In this document: piece after piece, positions 14,890 through 24,207 of the stretch | Layout of the letters: each line of letters opens with the position of its first letter | Position numbering within the stretch: the first letter of the stretch is position 1 | Assembly: GCA_910588435.1 (NCBI GenBank) | Contig: CAJUPL010000023.1 | Coordinates: 1-29,411 of the forward strand | Direction of reading: 5' to 3' | Origin: an uncultured Eggerthellaceae bacterium | GTDB taxonomy: Bacteria; Actinomycetota; Coriobacteriia; Coriobacteriales; Eggerthellaceae | Length of the DNA: 29,411 nucleotides | The notes under the pieces: model-generated | Told to the model about the DNA's origin: nothing | Databases searched by the model: none | What the model saw: the letters and a program-made list of their open reading frames with translations, nothing else | Made by a program: the position numbers and the translations under genes

Positions 14890-17800
14890 CTATTCGCTAC
14901 GGAGAGCTTCTACCGGGTCCTTGCGGCTAGCGCTGCTTGCCGGGATGAGCCCTGCTATGAAGGATAGGAACACGCTGATGGCTATCAATATCAGCGCAGC
15001 TCCCCATGGCAAGAGGGCCACGTTCGGCACATCGAAGAGCGCATAGACGATGGCGCTTGCGGGAATGCAGCATAGCGCCGTGACCCCAACGCCAAGGATG
15101 CCGGATATCAATCCCTCGATCACCGTCTCGGCGTTGAAGATCTGGCTCACGTTGCGCTTGCTTGCACCAATGGCGCGCAGGATGCCGATCTCCTTGCGCC
15201 GCTCCAGCACGCTGATGTAAGTGATCACGCCTATCATTATGGAGCTCACTATGAGCGAGATGGAAACGAACGCTATCAGCACATAGGAGATCATGTCGAT
15301 GATGGTGGTGACTGACTTCATCATGGTGCCCACCAGATCCGTGTAGGTGATCTCCTTGGCCTCTTCGCCTTGGGCTTCCATCTCATCGTTGTAAGCATCA
15401 AGGATGTCTATCACGCCTTGCTTTGAATCAAAGTCCTTGGCGTAGATGTCTATCTCATAGGGCTTGTCCTTCTCGGCGTAATCCAGCTTTGCCAGGTTGC
15501 CGTCGAAGGAGGCATCCTCTGACGCCATCATGGACATCATGAGCTCGGTCAGCTCATCTTCTGTGAAGTCCATGGTGAATGCGCTCTTGAAAGCCTCCTC
15601 ATCGAAGCTCATGGCATCAGCCATGTTCTGCCCCATGCGTGTCATGGCCTTCGTCATCACCGTCTGCATCTGGGATGTCAGCGCGCCAACCACCTGCGTC
15701 ATATAGTCGGTCATGTATTGGGTGATGTATCCCTGCAAGGCCTCCATCTGTTGCTGTTGCGCTTCTTGCATGCTGGAGGAGTACTGCGCCATGATGGCTT
15801 GTGCGCTTGGAGCGCGCAAGTATCCAGCGATAGAGGCTTGAACGCTATCAGGCGTTGCTCCCGGCATGGGATCCAGTTGCCCTGCGTTGAGCAGGCGCAT
15901 GTAATCTGACATGAGCGCGCTTATCAACTGCTGCATCGCCTGGACGGAAGCGTCTGTCCCGCCGCTCTCTGTACCGCCATCTGCCATGACGCCAGAAAGG
16001 TCCATCTCAGGAGGAGAAGGCAAGCTTGAGGAGCTGAAGTCTATGTCTAGCGAGTCAAGCCCAGCAGAGAGCTTGCTCTCATCGAACTTGAAGGCAGCAG
16101 ATATGGCCCCCTCATCAACCTGGAAGAGGTTGCCCATATCGAAGTCAGAGTCTCCCTCTGCCTCCTCATCAGCGAAGAGCTTCCCATTGAAGACATCCTT
16201 GGCCGGATCTGCAAGCTGCTCTTGCACTATCTGCGTCTGCCCCGCCTTCTGGATGATGTGGTCCACCAGCTCAGGCGTGTAGTAGAGCCCCGATGTCAGA
16301 GCATGCGTGCGCGCATCAGGGTTCGCCTGAGCTATGCCGGAGATCACGATGTCCTCCCCTGCATTCACCAGGCCCTTCATGTATTCGGTATCCCCTGACT
16401 TGTCCACCCACACCCCGAACTCCTCGTCGTATTGGTAGAAGTCAGCAGAATTCACCAGCTTGAACTTGAGGCCCAAGAAGTCCTTATAGGTGAACTGAGC
16501 ATCATCGTTCACCTCCGTGACTATCTCCTCGTCGTTCGCGAATGCGCGGACCATCTCCTCCATCACGGCCCTGTCACGAAGACCAGTGATGTAGAGGAGG
16601 TAGTCGCTCACAGATCCGCTCTCAGTCAGGATCAGCATGACCTCGTTATGCTTCTCTGGCCAATGCCCGGCCTTCAGGTCATATTGCCCCTCTATCAAGC
16701 TCTCATCCAGCATCTCGTCGAACTGGTCCGTGCTCATCATGGCAGACATGAGAGAGCTGGTCGACATCCCAGATCCCATTCCCAGCGCACGCAAGGAGAC
16801 ATCCGGATTGATCTGTTGAACGCCATCAGAGGTATCCGATTCGAAGATGTATGGGGTCACGTTGTAGCTGTAATCTATGGCCTGCACGTAGTCTTGGATG
16901 TTCGTCTTGCCGCTCTCCAGATACTGCTTCAGAGACTCGAGGTCATTCGACTCAACGCTATCCAGCATGCGGTTCATGATGTTCGCCTCGTTCACAGGCG
17001 TGTCCTCAACGGCAACCTCCACCGTCTCCTCTTCTTGGTTGCCGTCACCATCCTCAGCTCCAAGCCCGATGCTAGACGCCATCATGGCCGTCATGTCGAA
17101 TCCGGTTGATGTGATCTGGAGCGGATAGACGGAGAGCGTCTCCTCCTCCACTGTCTTGATGTAGTTGTTCACGCCGTTCGCAAGCGCCAAGATGGCGGCT
17201 ATGCCGATGATGCCGATGGAGCCCGCGAAGGCCGTCATGATGGTGCGGCCCTTCTTGGTCATCAGGTTGTTGAATGAGAGCGATAGCGCCGTCAAGAAGC
17301 TCATGGATGTCCGACGGACCTTCTTCTTGGAGACCTTCGCAAGGTCTTGTGGCGTGGGATCGAACGGGTCCGAATCCGCGATGATGTGACCGTCGGAGAG
17401 GTTCACGATGCGCGTGGCGTAAGCATCAGCAAGCTCCGGATTATGGGTGACCATGATGACCAAGCGATCGTTCGCGATCTCAGTCAGGAGGTCCATGATC
17501 TGGATGGACGTCTTGGAGTCAAGCGCACCCGTTGGCTCATCAGCCAGCAATATCTCCGGGTCATTCACCAGCGCGCGAGCTATGGCCACGCGCTGCATCT
17601 GACCGCCGGACAGCTGGTTGGGGCGCTTCTTGATGTGCTGCCCCAGCCCTACCCTCTCAAGTGCCTCAGTGGCGCGACGCGTGCGCTCTTCCTTGCCAAC
17701 CCCGGAGAGCGTCAGAGCAAGCTCAACGTTCGCCAAGATGGTCTGATGCGGGATGAGGTTGTAGCTTTGGAACACGAAGCCGATGCGGTTGTTGCGGAAC

Positions 17801-18036
17801 GTGTCCCAATCACGGTCTGTGTAGTCCTTGGTGGAGATGCCGTCTATGACAAGATCCCCAGAATCATAGTGATCCAGCCCGCCGATGATGTTCAGCAGCG
17901 TTGTCTTGCCTGAACCAGATGGGCCTAAGATGGCAGCGAATTCATTGTCACGGAAGCTGATGGACACGCCATCAAGGGCCACTTGAGTGAATCCGCCGGT
18001 AGTGTATGACTTGCTTATCCCTTTGAGCTGTAACAT
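14890..18036 (-). CDS. NBD-FtsX fusion ABC transporter (MacB/LolCDE-like superfamily)
   Basis: 1048-residue fusion. Residues 1-225 form an ABC ATPase of the lipoprotein/macrolide-export type: Walker A GPSGSGKTT, signature LSGGQMQRVAIARAL, Walker B LLADEPTGALD. An FtsX-type permease follows: one membrane helix (about 255-285), a very long outside region (about 290-915), and three C-terminal helices ending with the EALRSE tail. The cytoplasmic coupling loop ERRKEIGILRAIGASKRNV is clear. The outside region is unusually rich in Met and Gln (about 730-830). Such mechanotransmission transporters export peptides or work on lipoproteins; the substrate is unknown. Its ribosome site is buried in a stem (18040-18092). 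Confidence 0.9.
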   Translation of the reverse strand: MLQLKGISKSYTTGGFTQVALDGVSISFRDNEFAAILGPSGSGKTTLLNIIGGLDHYDSGDLVIDGISTKDYTDRDWDTFRNNRIGFVFQSYNLIPHQTILANVELALTLSGVGKEERTRRATEALERVGLGQHIKKRPNQLSGGQMQRVAIARALVNDPEILLADEPTGALDSKTSIQIMDLLTEIANDRLVIMVTHNPELADAYATRIVNLSDGHIIADSDPFDPTPQDLAKVSKKKVRRTSMSFLTALSLSFNNLMTKKGRTIMTAFAGSIGIIGIAAILALANGVNNYIKTVEEETLSVYPLQITSTGFDMTAMMASSIGLGAEDGDGNQEEETVEVAVEDTPVNEANIMNRMLDSVESNDLESLKQYLESGKTNIQDYVQAIDYSYNVTPYIFESDTSDGVQQINPDVSLRALGMGSGMSTSSLMSAMMSTDQFDEMLDESLIEGQYDLKAGHWPEKHNEVMLILTESGSVSDYLLYITGLRDRAVMEEMVRAFANDEEIVTEVNDDAQFTYKDFLGLKFKLVNSADFYQYDEEFGVWVDKSGDTEYMKGLVNAGEDIVISGIAQANPDARTHALTSGLYYTPELVDHIIQKAGQTQIVQEQLADPAKDVFNGKLFADEEAEGDSDFDMGNLFQVDEGAISAAFKFDESKLSAGLDSLDIDFSSSSLPSPPEMDLSGVMADGGTESGGTDASVQAMQQLISALMSDYMRLLNAGQLDPMPGATPDSVQASIAGYLRAPSAQAIMAQYSSSMQEAQQQQMEALQGYITQYMTDYMTQVVGALTSQMQTVMTKAMTRMGQNMADAMSFDEEAFKSAFTMDFTEDELTELMMSMMASEDASFDGNLAKLDYAEKDKPYEIDIYAKDFDSKQGVIDILDAYNDEMEAQGEEAKEITYTDLVGTMMKSVTTIIDMISYVLIAFVSISLIVSSIMIGVITYISVLERRKEIGILRAIGASKRNVSQIFNAETVIEGLISGILGVGVTALCCIPASAIVYALFDVPNVALLPWGAALILIAISVFLSFIAGLIPASSASRKDPVEALRSE

Positions 18037-18039
18037 GAG

Positions 18040-18092
18040 AAGCGCCTTCGCGTGATGGGGTTTTGAATCCCCATTCTACGGCAAAGGCGCTT
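18040..18092 (-). promoter_or_regulatory. Leader stem that sequesters the ABC transporter ribosome site
   Basis: AAGCGCCTT (18040-18048) and AAGGCGCTT (18084-18092) form a 9-bp stem that encloses a 6-bp hairpin (18055-18060/18069-18074). On the minus strand the 3' arm contains AAGG, which lies exactly 8 nt before the ABC transporter ATG at 18036, so the Shine-Dalgarno is inside the helix. It also lies downstream of the ferritin gene, where it may act as a transcript-end structure. Confidence 0.5.
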
Positions 18093-18116
18093 TTGGTTCG
18101 CGGATATTATGTGCGG

Positions 18117-18632
18117 TTATTCAGCGACAAGCGGAGAAGGCACGCTGTAGGTGCGGGTGCCGTACTCTTTGTCCAGCTCGAACAGGGAATGCTGATCCTC
18201 ACCGAAGAGCGTCATCTTCGTGACCATATCACGTGCGTTGTCTTCCTCTTCCATCTGCTCATCGATGAACCACTTGAGGAACTGCTGAAGACGGAAGTCC
18301 TTCGCGTCAAGCGCTGCTGCATAGATGTCATTGATGAGGCTAGTGACGTACTGCTCATGCTCATACTGCACATGCAGCGGATCCATGTAGGTCTTGTAGG
18401 TCTGCGCCGGTGCGTCGATGGCCTTGAGCTGCGGGATGAGGTCATTCTCAAGCAGGTACTTGCGGAAGATCATGGCATGGTCGCGCTCTTCCTGGGCCTG
18501 GATCAAGAAGTATGAGGCGAAGCCGTCAAGGCCAGCATCCTTGTAGAAATCTGCCATCTCAAGATAGAGGTAAGCAGAATAGAGCTCCTTGTTGATCTGA
18601 TCGTTCACGAGTTCGTAGAGCTTGTCATCCAT
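18117..18632 (-). CDS. ftnA: Bacterial non-haem ferritin
   Basis: Iron-storage 24-mer subunit of 171 residues. The ferroxidase ligands line up one residue before E. coli FtnA: Glu16, Glu49, His52, Glu93, and the Gln126/Glu129 pair. The four-helix pattern is complete, with QAQEERDHA as the second helix signature. ATG is preceded by AAGGAAAGGA. It is divergent from a small acidic protein gene. Confidence 0.95.
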   Translation of the reverse strand: MDDKLYELVNDQINKELYSAYLYLEMADFYKDAGLDGFASYFLIQAQEERDHAMIFRKYLLENDLIPQLKAIDAPAQTYKTYMDPLHVQYEHEQYVTSLINDIYAAALDAKDFRLQQFLKWFIDEQMEEEDNARDMVTKMTLFGEDQHSLFELDKEYGTRTYSVPSPLVAE

Positions 18633-18821
18633 GAAGAGATTCCTTTCCTTGTAGCTTCATCTCTCATCATCGCGAAGGATACCACTTGGCGGATATCGCG
18701 TTTGGCAACTGTAGGTCAACGCCATCCTTACAAAGAGTTGGAAATGCCAGCTATGCGGTCATGGTTCGCCGTGTCAGTCATAGAATCAGGTCAGTGGGAA
18801 GCTAAAGGAAAGGAGCCTATC

Positions 18822-19025
18822 ATGGCTGACGCAAAGGCAATGCAGGATTTCGTTGATTCAGAGGCTGCGAAGACCCAGGACGCTATGGATGACCTGCGCC
18901 GCATAGAGCAAGAGGTTGCCTATGAGGCAGAGGCTTCCGTTGAGGATTATGACGCTCTTGGTGATGAGCAGAAGGCAGCTGAGGCAGCTGAGACCGCTTT
19001 CGAATTCGAGCAGGCTCAGAAGTAA
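18822..19025 (+). CDS. Small acidic helical protein of unknown function
   Basis: 67-residue protein starting at ATG 18822 with a strong AAAGGAG nearby. It is rich in Ala, Glu, Asp and Gln with no Cys and no hydrophobic stretch, and probably forms one or two amphipathic helices. It has its own terminator (19055-19079), so it is likely a real, separately expressed gene. A weak -10 (TAGAAT, 18781-18786) lies about 36 nt upstream of the start. It is divergent from ferritin. I do not recognise a family. Confidence 0.75.
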   Translation: MADAKAMQDFVDSEAAKTQDAMDDLRRIEQEVAYEAEASVEDYDALGDEQKAAEAAETAFEFEQAQK

Positions 19026-19054
19026 GCTTGCTTGCATAGCATGCAGCAAAGAGA

Positions 19055-19079
19055 GAAGGCCCGCCATTGGCGGGCCTTC
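19055..19079 (+). terminator. Intrinsic terminator between convergent genes
   Basis: GAAGGCCCGCC (19055-19065) pairs perfectly with GGCGGGCCTTC (19069-19079) around a 3-nt loop, followed by TTGTTG. It ends the small acidic gene and probably also the convergent MFS gene, whose stop is at 19086. Confidence 0.8.
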
Positions 19080-19085
19080 TTGTTG

Positions 19086-21062
19086 CTAGCGATCGGCTGC
19101 TCTATCCAAGTCATCCACTATCGAGGCCAGCTGGCGCATGATGTCACGGCGAGAGAGCGTTCCCACCAGGTTCCCGTCTTTCACTACAGGCACCTTCTTG
19201 ATGCGACGCTCAGCAAGTATGCGGCACGCATCATCAAGCGGGAGGTCAGCGTCAACGGATATCACCTTCTTGGTAGCTATCCCCATGATGTTCAGATCCA
19301 GGAGCGTCAGCAAGCGCGATTGCAGCGGAGCATCATCTACGAACCTATAGAGGTTCAGCGTTGTATCAACAACGGAGATGTCATGCCGCCCAAGGTAGTT
19401 CGCCACATCTCCGTCTGAGATGAATCCCACTAGCTTGCCCTCAGAATCCTTGATGGGAAGCCCGCTTTGGTCCTTCGCAGCCATCAGCGATATCACCTCG
19501 CGCATGGGCATCCCTGACATGGCATACACAGGGGACTCGTTCATGGCATCCCTCACCTTGGCACCCAGCTCCTGTCCCTTGATCTCAGACGCCGTCTCAT
19601 CTGCCCGCGCATCCACAGTGACCCCGTCAAGGCCGGCAGAGTAATCTGCGAGCTCTGTGCTTGCAGTCGCCTTCGCAACCTTCTTCTTGTCTGACACGAA
19701 GAAGATGATCACCACCACAGCCACGCACATCAGGACAGCTGTTGTCATGTATGCCATGTGGTATCCCAGGAATTGCTGCTCTAACGGAGGCGCATCTGGC
19801 GCCACCTGCGAGGAGAGCGCAGAGATGGAGACCAGCAGTGCCGTGCCTACGCTGGCAGCAACCTGGTTCAGCGTGTTCGAAACACCCTGCGCGTGCTGCA
19901 GCACGGAGTTGTCAAGCGAATTCACGCCCCAAGTGTTCAAAGGGGTCATGGTGAATTGGAGGCCCACCATGAGCACGGTGTATGAGAGCGTGATCATGAT
20001 GAAGCCAGTGTCCATCCCAAGCAGCACGAGACACACCGAACCTATCGCCGCAACGAGAGCGCCCGGGATGACCACGCGCTTCACGCCGAAGCGGTCGAAG
20101 AGGCGGCCGGACAGAAGGCCCATGAATGCGCCTATCACGGCTCCTGGGAGCATGGCCACGCCCGACATGGTGGCAGAGTAACCGCGAACGCCCTGTATGT
20201 AGAGAGGGGTTATGACGCCCGTGCCCATGAGAGCCGCCTCCACCGTGACGATCACGATGACGGATATGGCGTAGTTGCGCGTTGACAGGATGCCCACCTT
20301 GATCATGGGCTCTGGCAGCTTGAGCTGCCTGCGCACGTAGACCACCATGATGGCTATGCCAACAACGATGAGGGCTGCCGTGAAGGCCATGTTCGATGTG
20401 CTTGCGAAGGTGGACAGGCCATACAGCAGGCACACCAGACCGCATGTTGAGAGCAGGACTGACGGGACATCGAACTTGGTGCGCTTGAAGTCTCCGTAGT
20501 TCTTGAGGGTGAAGATCGAGAGCACGATGACCACCACAGAGAGGATGGTGACGATGCCGAATAGCCATCTCCAGCCTACGGAATCAACCAGAAGACCAGC
20601 CAAGGATGGGCCCACAGCAGGCGCGAACCCTATGATCAGCCCGATGACGCCCATTGCCGTGCCGCGCATCTCACGCGGGAACACCAGCAAGATCACGGTG
20701 AACACCATGGGCATGATGGCGCCGGTGCAGATGGCCTGCAAGATGCGCCCAAGCAGCAGCACTGGGAACACCGGTGCTATGGCCGCGGCGAGAGAGCCCG
20801 TCATGAACACGCATAGGAACCCTATGAACAGCTGGCGCGTTGAGAAGCGCCCTATCAGATATGCGGACAGCGGGATCACCACTGCCTCTACCAGCGAATA
20901 GCCGCTGGTGAGCCACTGCACGGTGGTGGCATCCACCTGCAATGACCTCATGATGGCCGGAAGCGCTGGCGAGAGCAGTGTCTGATTCAGCACCGCCAAC
21001 AGCGTGCCGGACAAGAGCACAGCAACCATCACCAGGTCTTTCCTGTTGACTCCCATTACCAT
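19086..21062 (-). CDS. DHA2-type MFS efflux protein fused to a tandem CBS module
   Basis: 658-residue fusion. Residues 1-475 are a 14-helix drug:H+ antiporter of the EmrB/QacA group: LNQTLLSPALPAI in helix 1, WLTSGYSLVEAVVIP, and motif C GFAPAVGPSLAGLLV. A linker of about 25 residues leads to two CBS domains (about 501-558, and 590-645 with VPVVKDGNLVGTLSRRDIMRQL). Tandem CBS (Bateman) modules usually bind adenosine nucleotides or SAM and gate their partner. This suggests nucleotide-controlled export; the substrate is unknown. Start ATG at 21062 is preceded by GAGGGTG. Confidence 0.92.
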   Translation of the reverse strand: MVMGVNRKDLVMVAVLLSGTLLAVLNQTLLSPALPAIMRSLQVDATTVQWLTSGYSLVEAVVIPLSAYLIGRFSTRQLFIGFLCVFMTGSLAAAIAPVFPVLLLGRILQAICTGAIMPMVFTVILLVFPREMRGTAMGVIGLIIGFAPAVGPSLAGLLVDSVGWRWLFGIVTILSVVVIVLSIFTLKNYGDFKRTKFDVPSVLLSTCGLVCLLYGLSTFASTSNMAFTAALIVVGIAIMVVYVRRQLKLPEPMIKVGILSTRNYAISVIVIVTVEAALMGTGVITPLYIQGVRGYSATMSGVAMLPGAVIGAFMGLLSGRLFDRFGVKRVVIPGALVAAIGSVCLVLLGMDTGFIMITLSYTVLMVGLQFTMTPLNTWGVNSLDNSVLQHAQGVSNTLNQVAASVGTALLVSISALSSQVAPDAPPLEQQFLGYHMAYMTTAVLMCVAVVVIIFFVSDKKKVAKATASTELADYSAGLDGVTVDARADETASEIKGQELGAKVRDAMNESPVYAMSGMPMREVISLMAAKDQSGLPIKDSEGKLVGFISDGDVANYLGRHDISVVDTTLNLYRFVDDAPLQSRLLTLLDLNIMGIATKKVISVDADLPLDDACRILAERRIKKVPVVKDGNLVGTLSRRDIMRQLASIVDDLDRAADR

Positions 21063-21220
21063 ATTTGATTCACCCTCTTATGCTTTTCGTAGACTGAGAT
21101 GCGCTCATCGTTTTATCGAACAGAGAATTGTATCCATTATCCAGCGTTTCACAAGAGGTCATTTCGCCGAACGGTGACGGATGCGAAAAGGCGAGATGAG
21201 GATCCTCCAGATGCACTAAT

Positions 21221-21239
21221 ATCCATGATTCAAATGGAT
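21221..21239 (+). promoter_or_regulatory. Small hairpin in the nhaA leader
   Basis: ATCCAT (21221-21226) pairs with ATGGAT (21234-21239) around a 7-nt loop, 20 nt before the nhaA start. The 197-nt space also holds the divergent promoter region for the MFS-CBS gene; I see no clear consensus promoter in it. Confidence 0.3.
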
Positions 21240-21259
21240 GAGAAGATGGGAAGCGCTTG

Positions 21260-22882
21260 ATGGCTGAAGACCGCAACACCCAAGGGCCTGCTTGTGACGT
21301 GCCAGACGTGAGTCCGGTGACGTCCCCCAGCCCAGACAACCCGGACCCCCACGGCATATATATAGATGAGGTGCAAGGGCACAACAGGCGCATTCGCAAG
21401 CTGATAGACTTCACGCACTCCTCCACCCGTGCTGCCGGCATCATGCTGATAGGCGCCATCGCCGCTCTCATAGTGGCGAACACCGGTGCCTACCATGAGT
21501 TCCTGGAATTCTGGCACACTGAGGTATCGCTTACCATTGGCAGCTTGCATGGTGAGATGTCATTCGCTCACATCATCAATGACATCTTGATGGCCGTCTT
21601 CTTCTTGCTGGTTGGCCTTGAGATCAAATACGAGATGACAGTGGGTGAGCTCACGAACATCAGGCAAGCCGCACTGCCCATCCTAGGTGCCATAGGTGGC
21701 GTTGCCGCGCCTATCATCATCTACCTTGCGTTCAATGCGTCTGACCCAAGCACGCAAGGCGGATGGGGCGTTCCCACGGCAACTGACATCGCATTCGCGC
21801 TTGGCATCCTGGCGCTCCTTGGCAACAGGGTGCCGAACGGCGTCCGAGTGTTCTTGTCAACGCTTGCCGTAGCCGATGACATCATCGCCATCCTTGTCAT
21901 AGCCATCTTCTACGGGGATGCTCCTGACCTCATGTGGCTTGGGGCTGCCGCAGGCGTGCTGGTGGTGTTGATCATATTGAACCGCGCGCATGTATATTCG
22001 CTGGTGCCTTACATGCTGCTTGGATGCGTGCTCTGGTTCTGCGTCTTCTCATCGGGCGTGCATGCCACCATAGCAGGCGTCCTCTTAGCATTCGTCATAC
22101 CGTCTGGCAGCCGCGTGAACATGGAGAACTTCCTCAAGTGGTCAGACGAGCGCGTGCAGCTGGCAGACACCTATCACGATCAAGACGCACCGCTGATCTC
22201 CCAGAAGAAGTACCTGAACACGGTCTCCAGCTTGTCCAATGTCTCCAAGCAGGTGGTCCCACCGGCGGTCAGGCTAGAGCATTCCCTCTACCCTTGGGTC
22301 TATTTCGCCATCCTGCCTCTCTTCGCTCTGACCAACGCTGATGTATCGCTTGCCGGTGCAGATGTGAGCCAGATGCTCTTGAGCAATGTGACGCTTGGCG
22401 TGCTGTTCGGCCTGGTCATAGGCAAGCCTTTGGGCATCATGGCCTTGAGCTGGCTTTGCGTGAAGCTGAAGATCGCCAAGCTCCCTGAGAACGTTAGCTG
22501 GAAGCATATGTTCGGCGCATCCATCCTTGGCGGTGTTGGATTCACCATGGCCATCTTCGTGGCGAACCTGGCCTACTCTGACCCTCACATGGTCACAGAG
22601 GCGAAGCTGGCCATCTTGCTGGCATCCCTTATAGCTGGCGTCCTTGGCTTCGTCATCCTGTTCCTGCAAGCGAAGGTGGCTGAGAAGCGCGGCGTCACCT
22701 ACGTTGCCGCCAAGTCCGCTGACGTGGATGAGCTATCGCACGATGATGCAGAGGCTGCACGAGCAGCTGATGCGCTGGTGGCTGAGCTTGCTGATGCGAA
22801 GCTGGCTGAAGAGCTTGATCGGGTGCGCGCAGATGCCGAAGGGGTGTCAGAGGTGGTGATCCAAGAGCGCAAGCAGAGCTAG
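21260..22882 (+). CDS. nhaA: Na+/H+ antiporter NhaA
   Basis: Expels Na+ in exchange for H+ across the inner membrane. The family core is complete: WGVPTATDIAFALGILALLG, then LAVADDIIAI with the paired Asp residues (equivalent to Asp163/164 in E. coli), and GKPLGI with the conserved Lys. At 540 residues it is longer than the E. coli protein (388). The extra length is an N-terminal tail of about 50 residues, a loop after helix 8-9, and an Ala/Glu-rich C-terminal tail of about 75 residues that looks helical and cytoplasmic. ATG 21260 follows an in-frame TTG; the ribosome site GGGAAG is weak. Confidence 0.95.
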   Translation: MAEDRNTQGPACDVPDVSPVTSPSPDNPDPHGIYIDEVQGHNRRIRKLIDFTHSSTRAAGIMLIGAIAALIVANTGAYHEFLEFWHTEVSLTIGSLHGEMSFAHIINDILMAVFFLLVGLEIKYEMTVGELTNIRQAALPILGAIGGVAAPIIIYLAFNASDPSTQGGWGVPTATDIAFALGILALLGNRVPNGVRVFLSTLAVADDIIAILVIAIFYGDAPDLMWLGAAAGVLVVLIILNRAHVYSLVPYMLLGCVLWFCVFSSGVHATIAGVLLAFVIPSGSRVNMENFLKWSDERVQLADTYHDQDAPLISQKKYLNTVSSLSNVSKQVVPPAVRLEHSLYPWVYFAILPLFALTNADVSLAGADVSQMLLSNVTLGVLFGLVIGKPLGIMALSWLCVKLKIAKLPENVSWKHMFGASILGGVGFTMAIFVANLAYSDPHMVTEAKLAILLASLIAGVLGFVILFLQAKVAEKRGVTYVAAKSADVDELSHDDAEAARAADALVAELADAKLAEELDRVRADAEGVSEVVIQERKQS

Positions 22883-22887
22883 CACGC

Positions 22888-24201
22888 TCAGCTGTCGGCG
22901 CTTGGCCTGTCACGCTTGGTGGCCTCTGTCCTATATGCCTCCCAGCCTCTCTCACCTGGATGGTAGAAGCACCCACGCTCAAGGCCGTCGGGCAGGTAGC
23001 GCTGATCTACCCATCCACCTGGATAGTTGTGTGGATACTTGTACTGACCGTAATCCTCAGAACCCGGACGATGCCTGTCACGCAGATAATCAGGCACAGA
23101 GCGAACGGGGCCAGACCGCACCTCTTCGCGAGCTTCGAATATCCCACAAGCTGAGTTGGATTTAGGGGCAAGAGCCACATAGGTTGCCGCTTGCGCCAAG
23201 ATCAGCTGGCATTCCGGATAGCCTATGACCTCAGCTGACTTGAATGCAGCCTCAGCTATCAACAGCGCTTGTGGGTCAGCGTTTCCCACATCCTCAGCAG
23301 CAGCGATGAATATGCGGCGCGCGATGAACTTTGGATCCTCCCCGCCCTCTATCATGCGGGCCAGCCAGTAGAGAGCAGCGTCAGGATCAGAGCCGCGCAT
23401 GGATTTGATGAACGCGGAGATCACGTCATAGTGCATGTCCTTGTTCTTGTCATACGGGATGTTGCGGTGCGGATTGGACTTGCTGACATCCTCTTTCGTG
23501 ATGGTGTCAGACCCTCTTCCCTTGGATATCTCAGCAGCTAGCTCAAGAGTTGTGAGAGCTGACCTCCCATCCCCGCCGGAGATGGCGACTATGGCCTCTT
23601 CGGCGTCAGAGTCCAGCTTGAGCGCGCCCGCCAGGCCCGCGTCACTTGCCAATGCCTTGGAGAGGAGAGAGGAGATGCCCTGATCTGACAAGGAGGTGAG
23701 GTTCACCACCCTTGACCTTGATATGAGAGCAGAGTTCACTTCGAAGAATGGGTTCTCAGTGGTTGCTCCGATGAGGACGACCACCCTGTCCTCAACCGCA
23801 TGCAAGAGCGCATCTTGCTGGGATCTATTGAAGCGATGTATCTCATCCACGAAGAGGATGGTGCGCTCCCCCGATGCAGAGAGGCGCTTCTCTGCGTCCG
23901 ATATCTCACGGCGAAGGTCTGAAACGGTGCCGCCGATGGCAGAGACCTCCACGAACGTTGAGGATGTGGTCTTCGCTATGACGTGCGCTATGGACGTCTT
24001 GCCCGTGCCCGCTGGCCCATACAGGATGACAGAGCTCAGAGAATCATTCAGTATTGCTTGGCGAAGCCAGCTGTCAGGGCCGATGGCGTCCTCTTGACCC
24101 ACAACATCATCAAGGGTTTGAGGGCGCATGCGAACAGCTAGCGGCGCGGATGACGCCCTGTTGGCGTCTTCCATCTCTTGGAAAAGCGATGTGGTCTTCA
24201 T
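22888..24201 (-). CDS. rarA: Replication-associated AAA+ ATPase RarA (MgsA)
   Basis: Clamp-loader-like ATPase of 437 residues that acts at stalled replication forks. Walker A GPAGTGKTS, Walker B ILFVDEIHRF, sensor 1 GATTENPFFEV and the arginine finger SRSRV are present. The C-terminal tetramerisation domain ends in the family signature KYPHNYPGGWVDQRYLP. It is convergent with nhaA with only five nt between stops. ATG 24201 is chosen; the frame is open to 24243, but the extended -10 promoter lies between. Confidence 0.95.
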   Translation of the reverse strand: MKTTSLFQEMEDANRASSAPLAVRMRPQTLDDVVGQEDAIGPDSWLRQAILNDSLSSVILYGPAGTGKTSIAHVIAKTTSSTFVEVSAIGGTVSDLRREISDAEKRLSASGERTILFVDEIHRFNRSQQDALLHAVEDRVVVLIGATTENPFFEVNSALISRSRVVNLTSLSDQGISSLLSKALASDAGLAGALKLDSDAEEAIVAISGGDGRSALTTLELAAEISKGRGSDTITKEDVSKSNPHRNIPYDKNKDMHYDVISAFIKSMRGSDPDAALYWLARMIEGGEDPKFIARRIFIAAAEDVGNADPQALLIAEAAFKSAEVIGYPECQLILAQAATYVALAPKSNSACGIFEAREEVRSGPVRSVPDYLRDRHRPGSEDYGQYKYPHNYPGGWVDQRYLPDGLERGCFYHPGERGWEAYRTEATKRDRPSADS

Positions 24202-24207
24202 GCTTGG

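Noticed and set aside
19912..20568. 218-residue frame inside the MFS gene
   Set aside because: Same strand, shifted frame, His/Arg-rich composition typical of an out-of-frame shadow.
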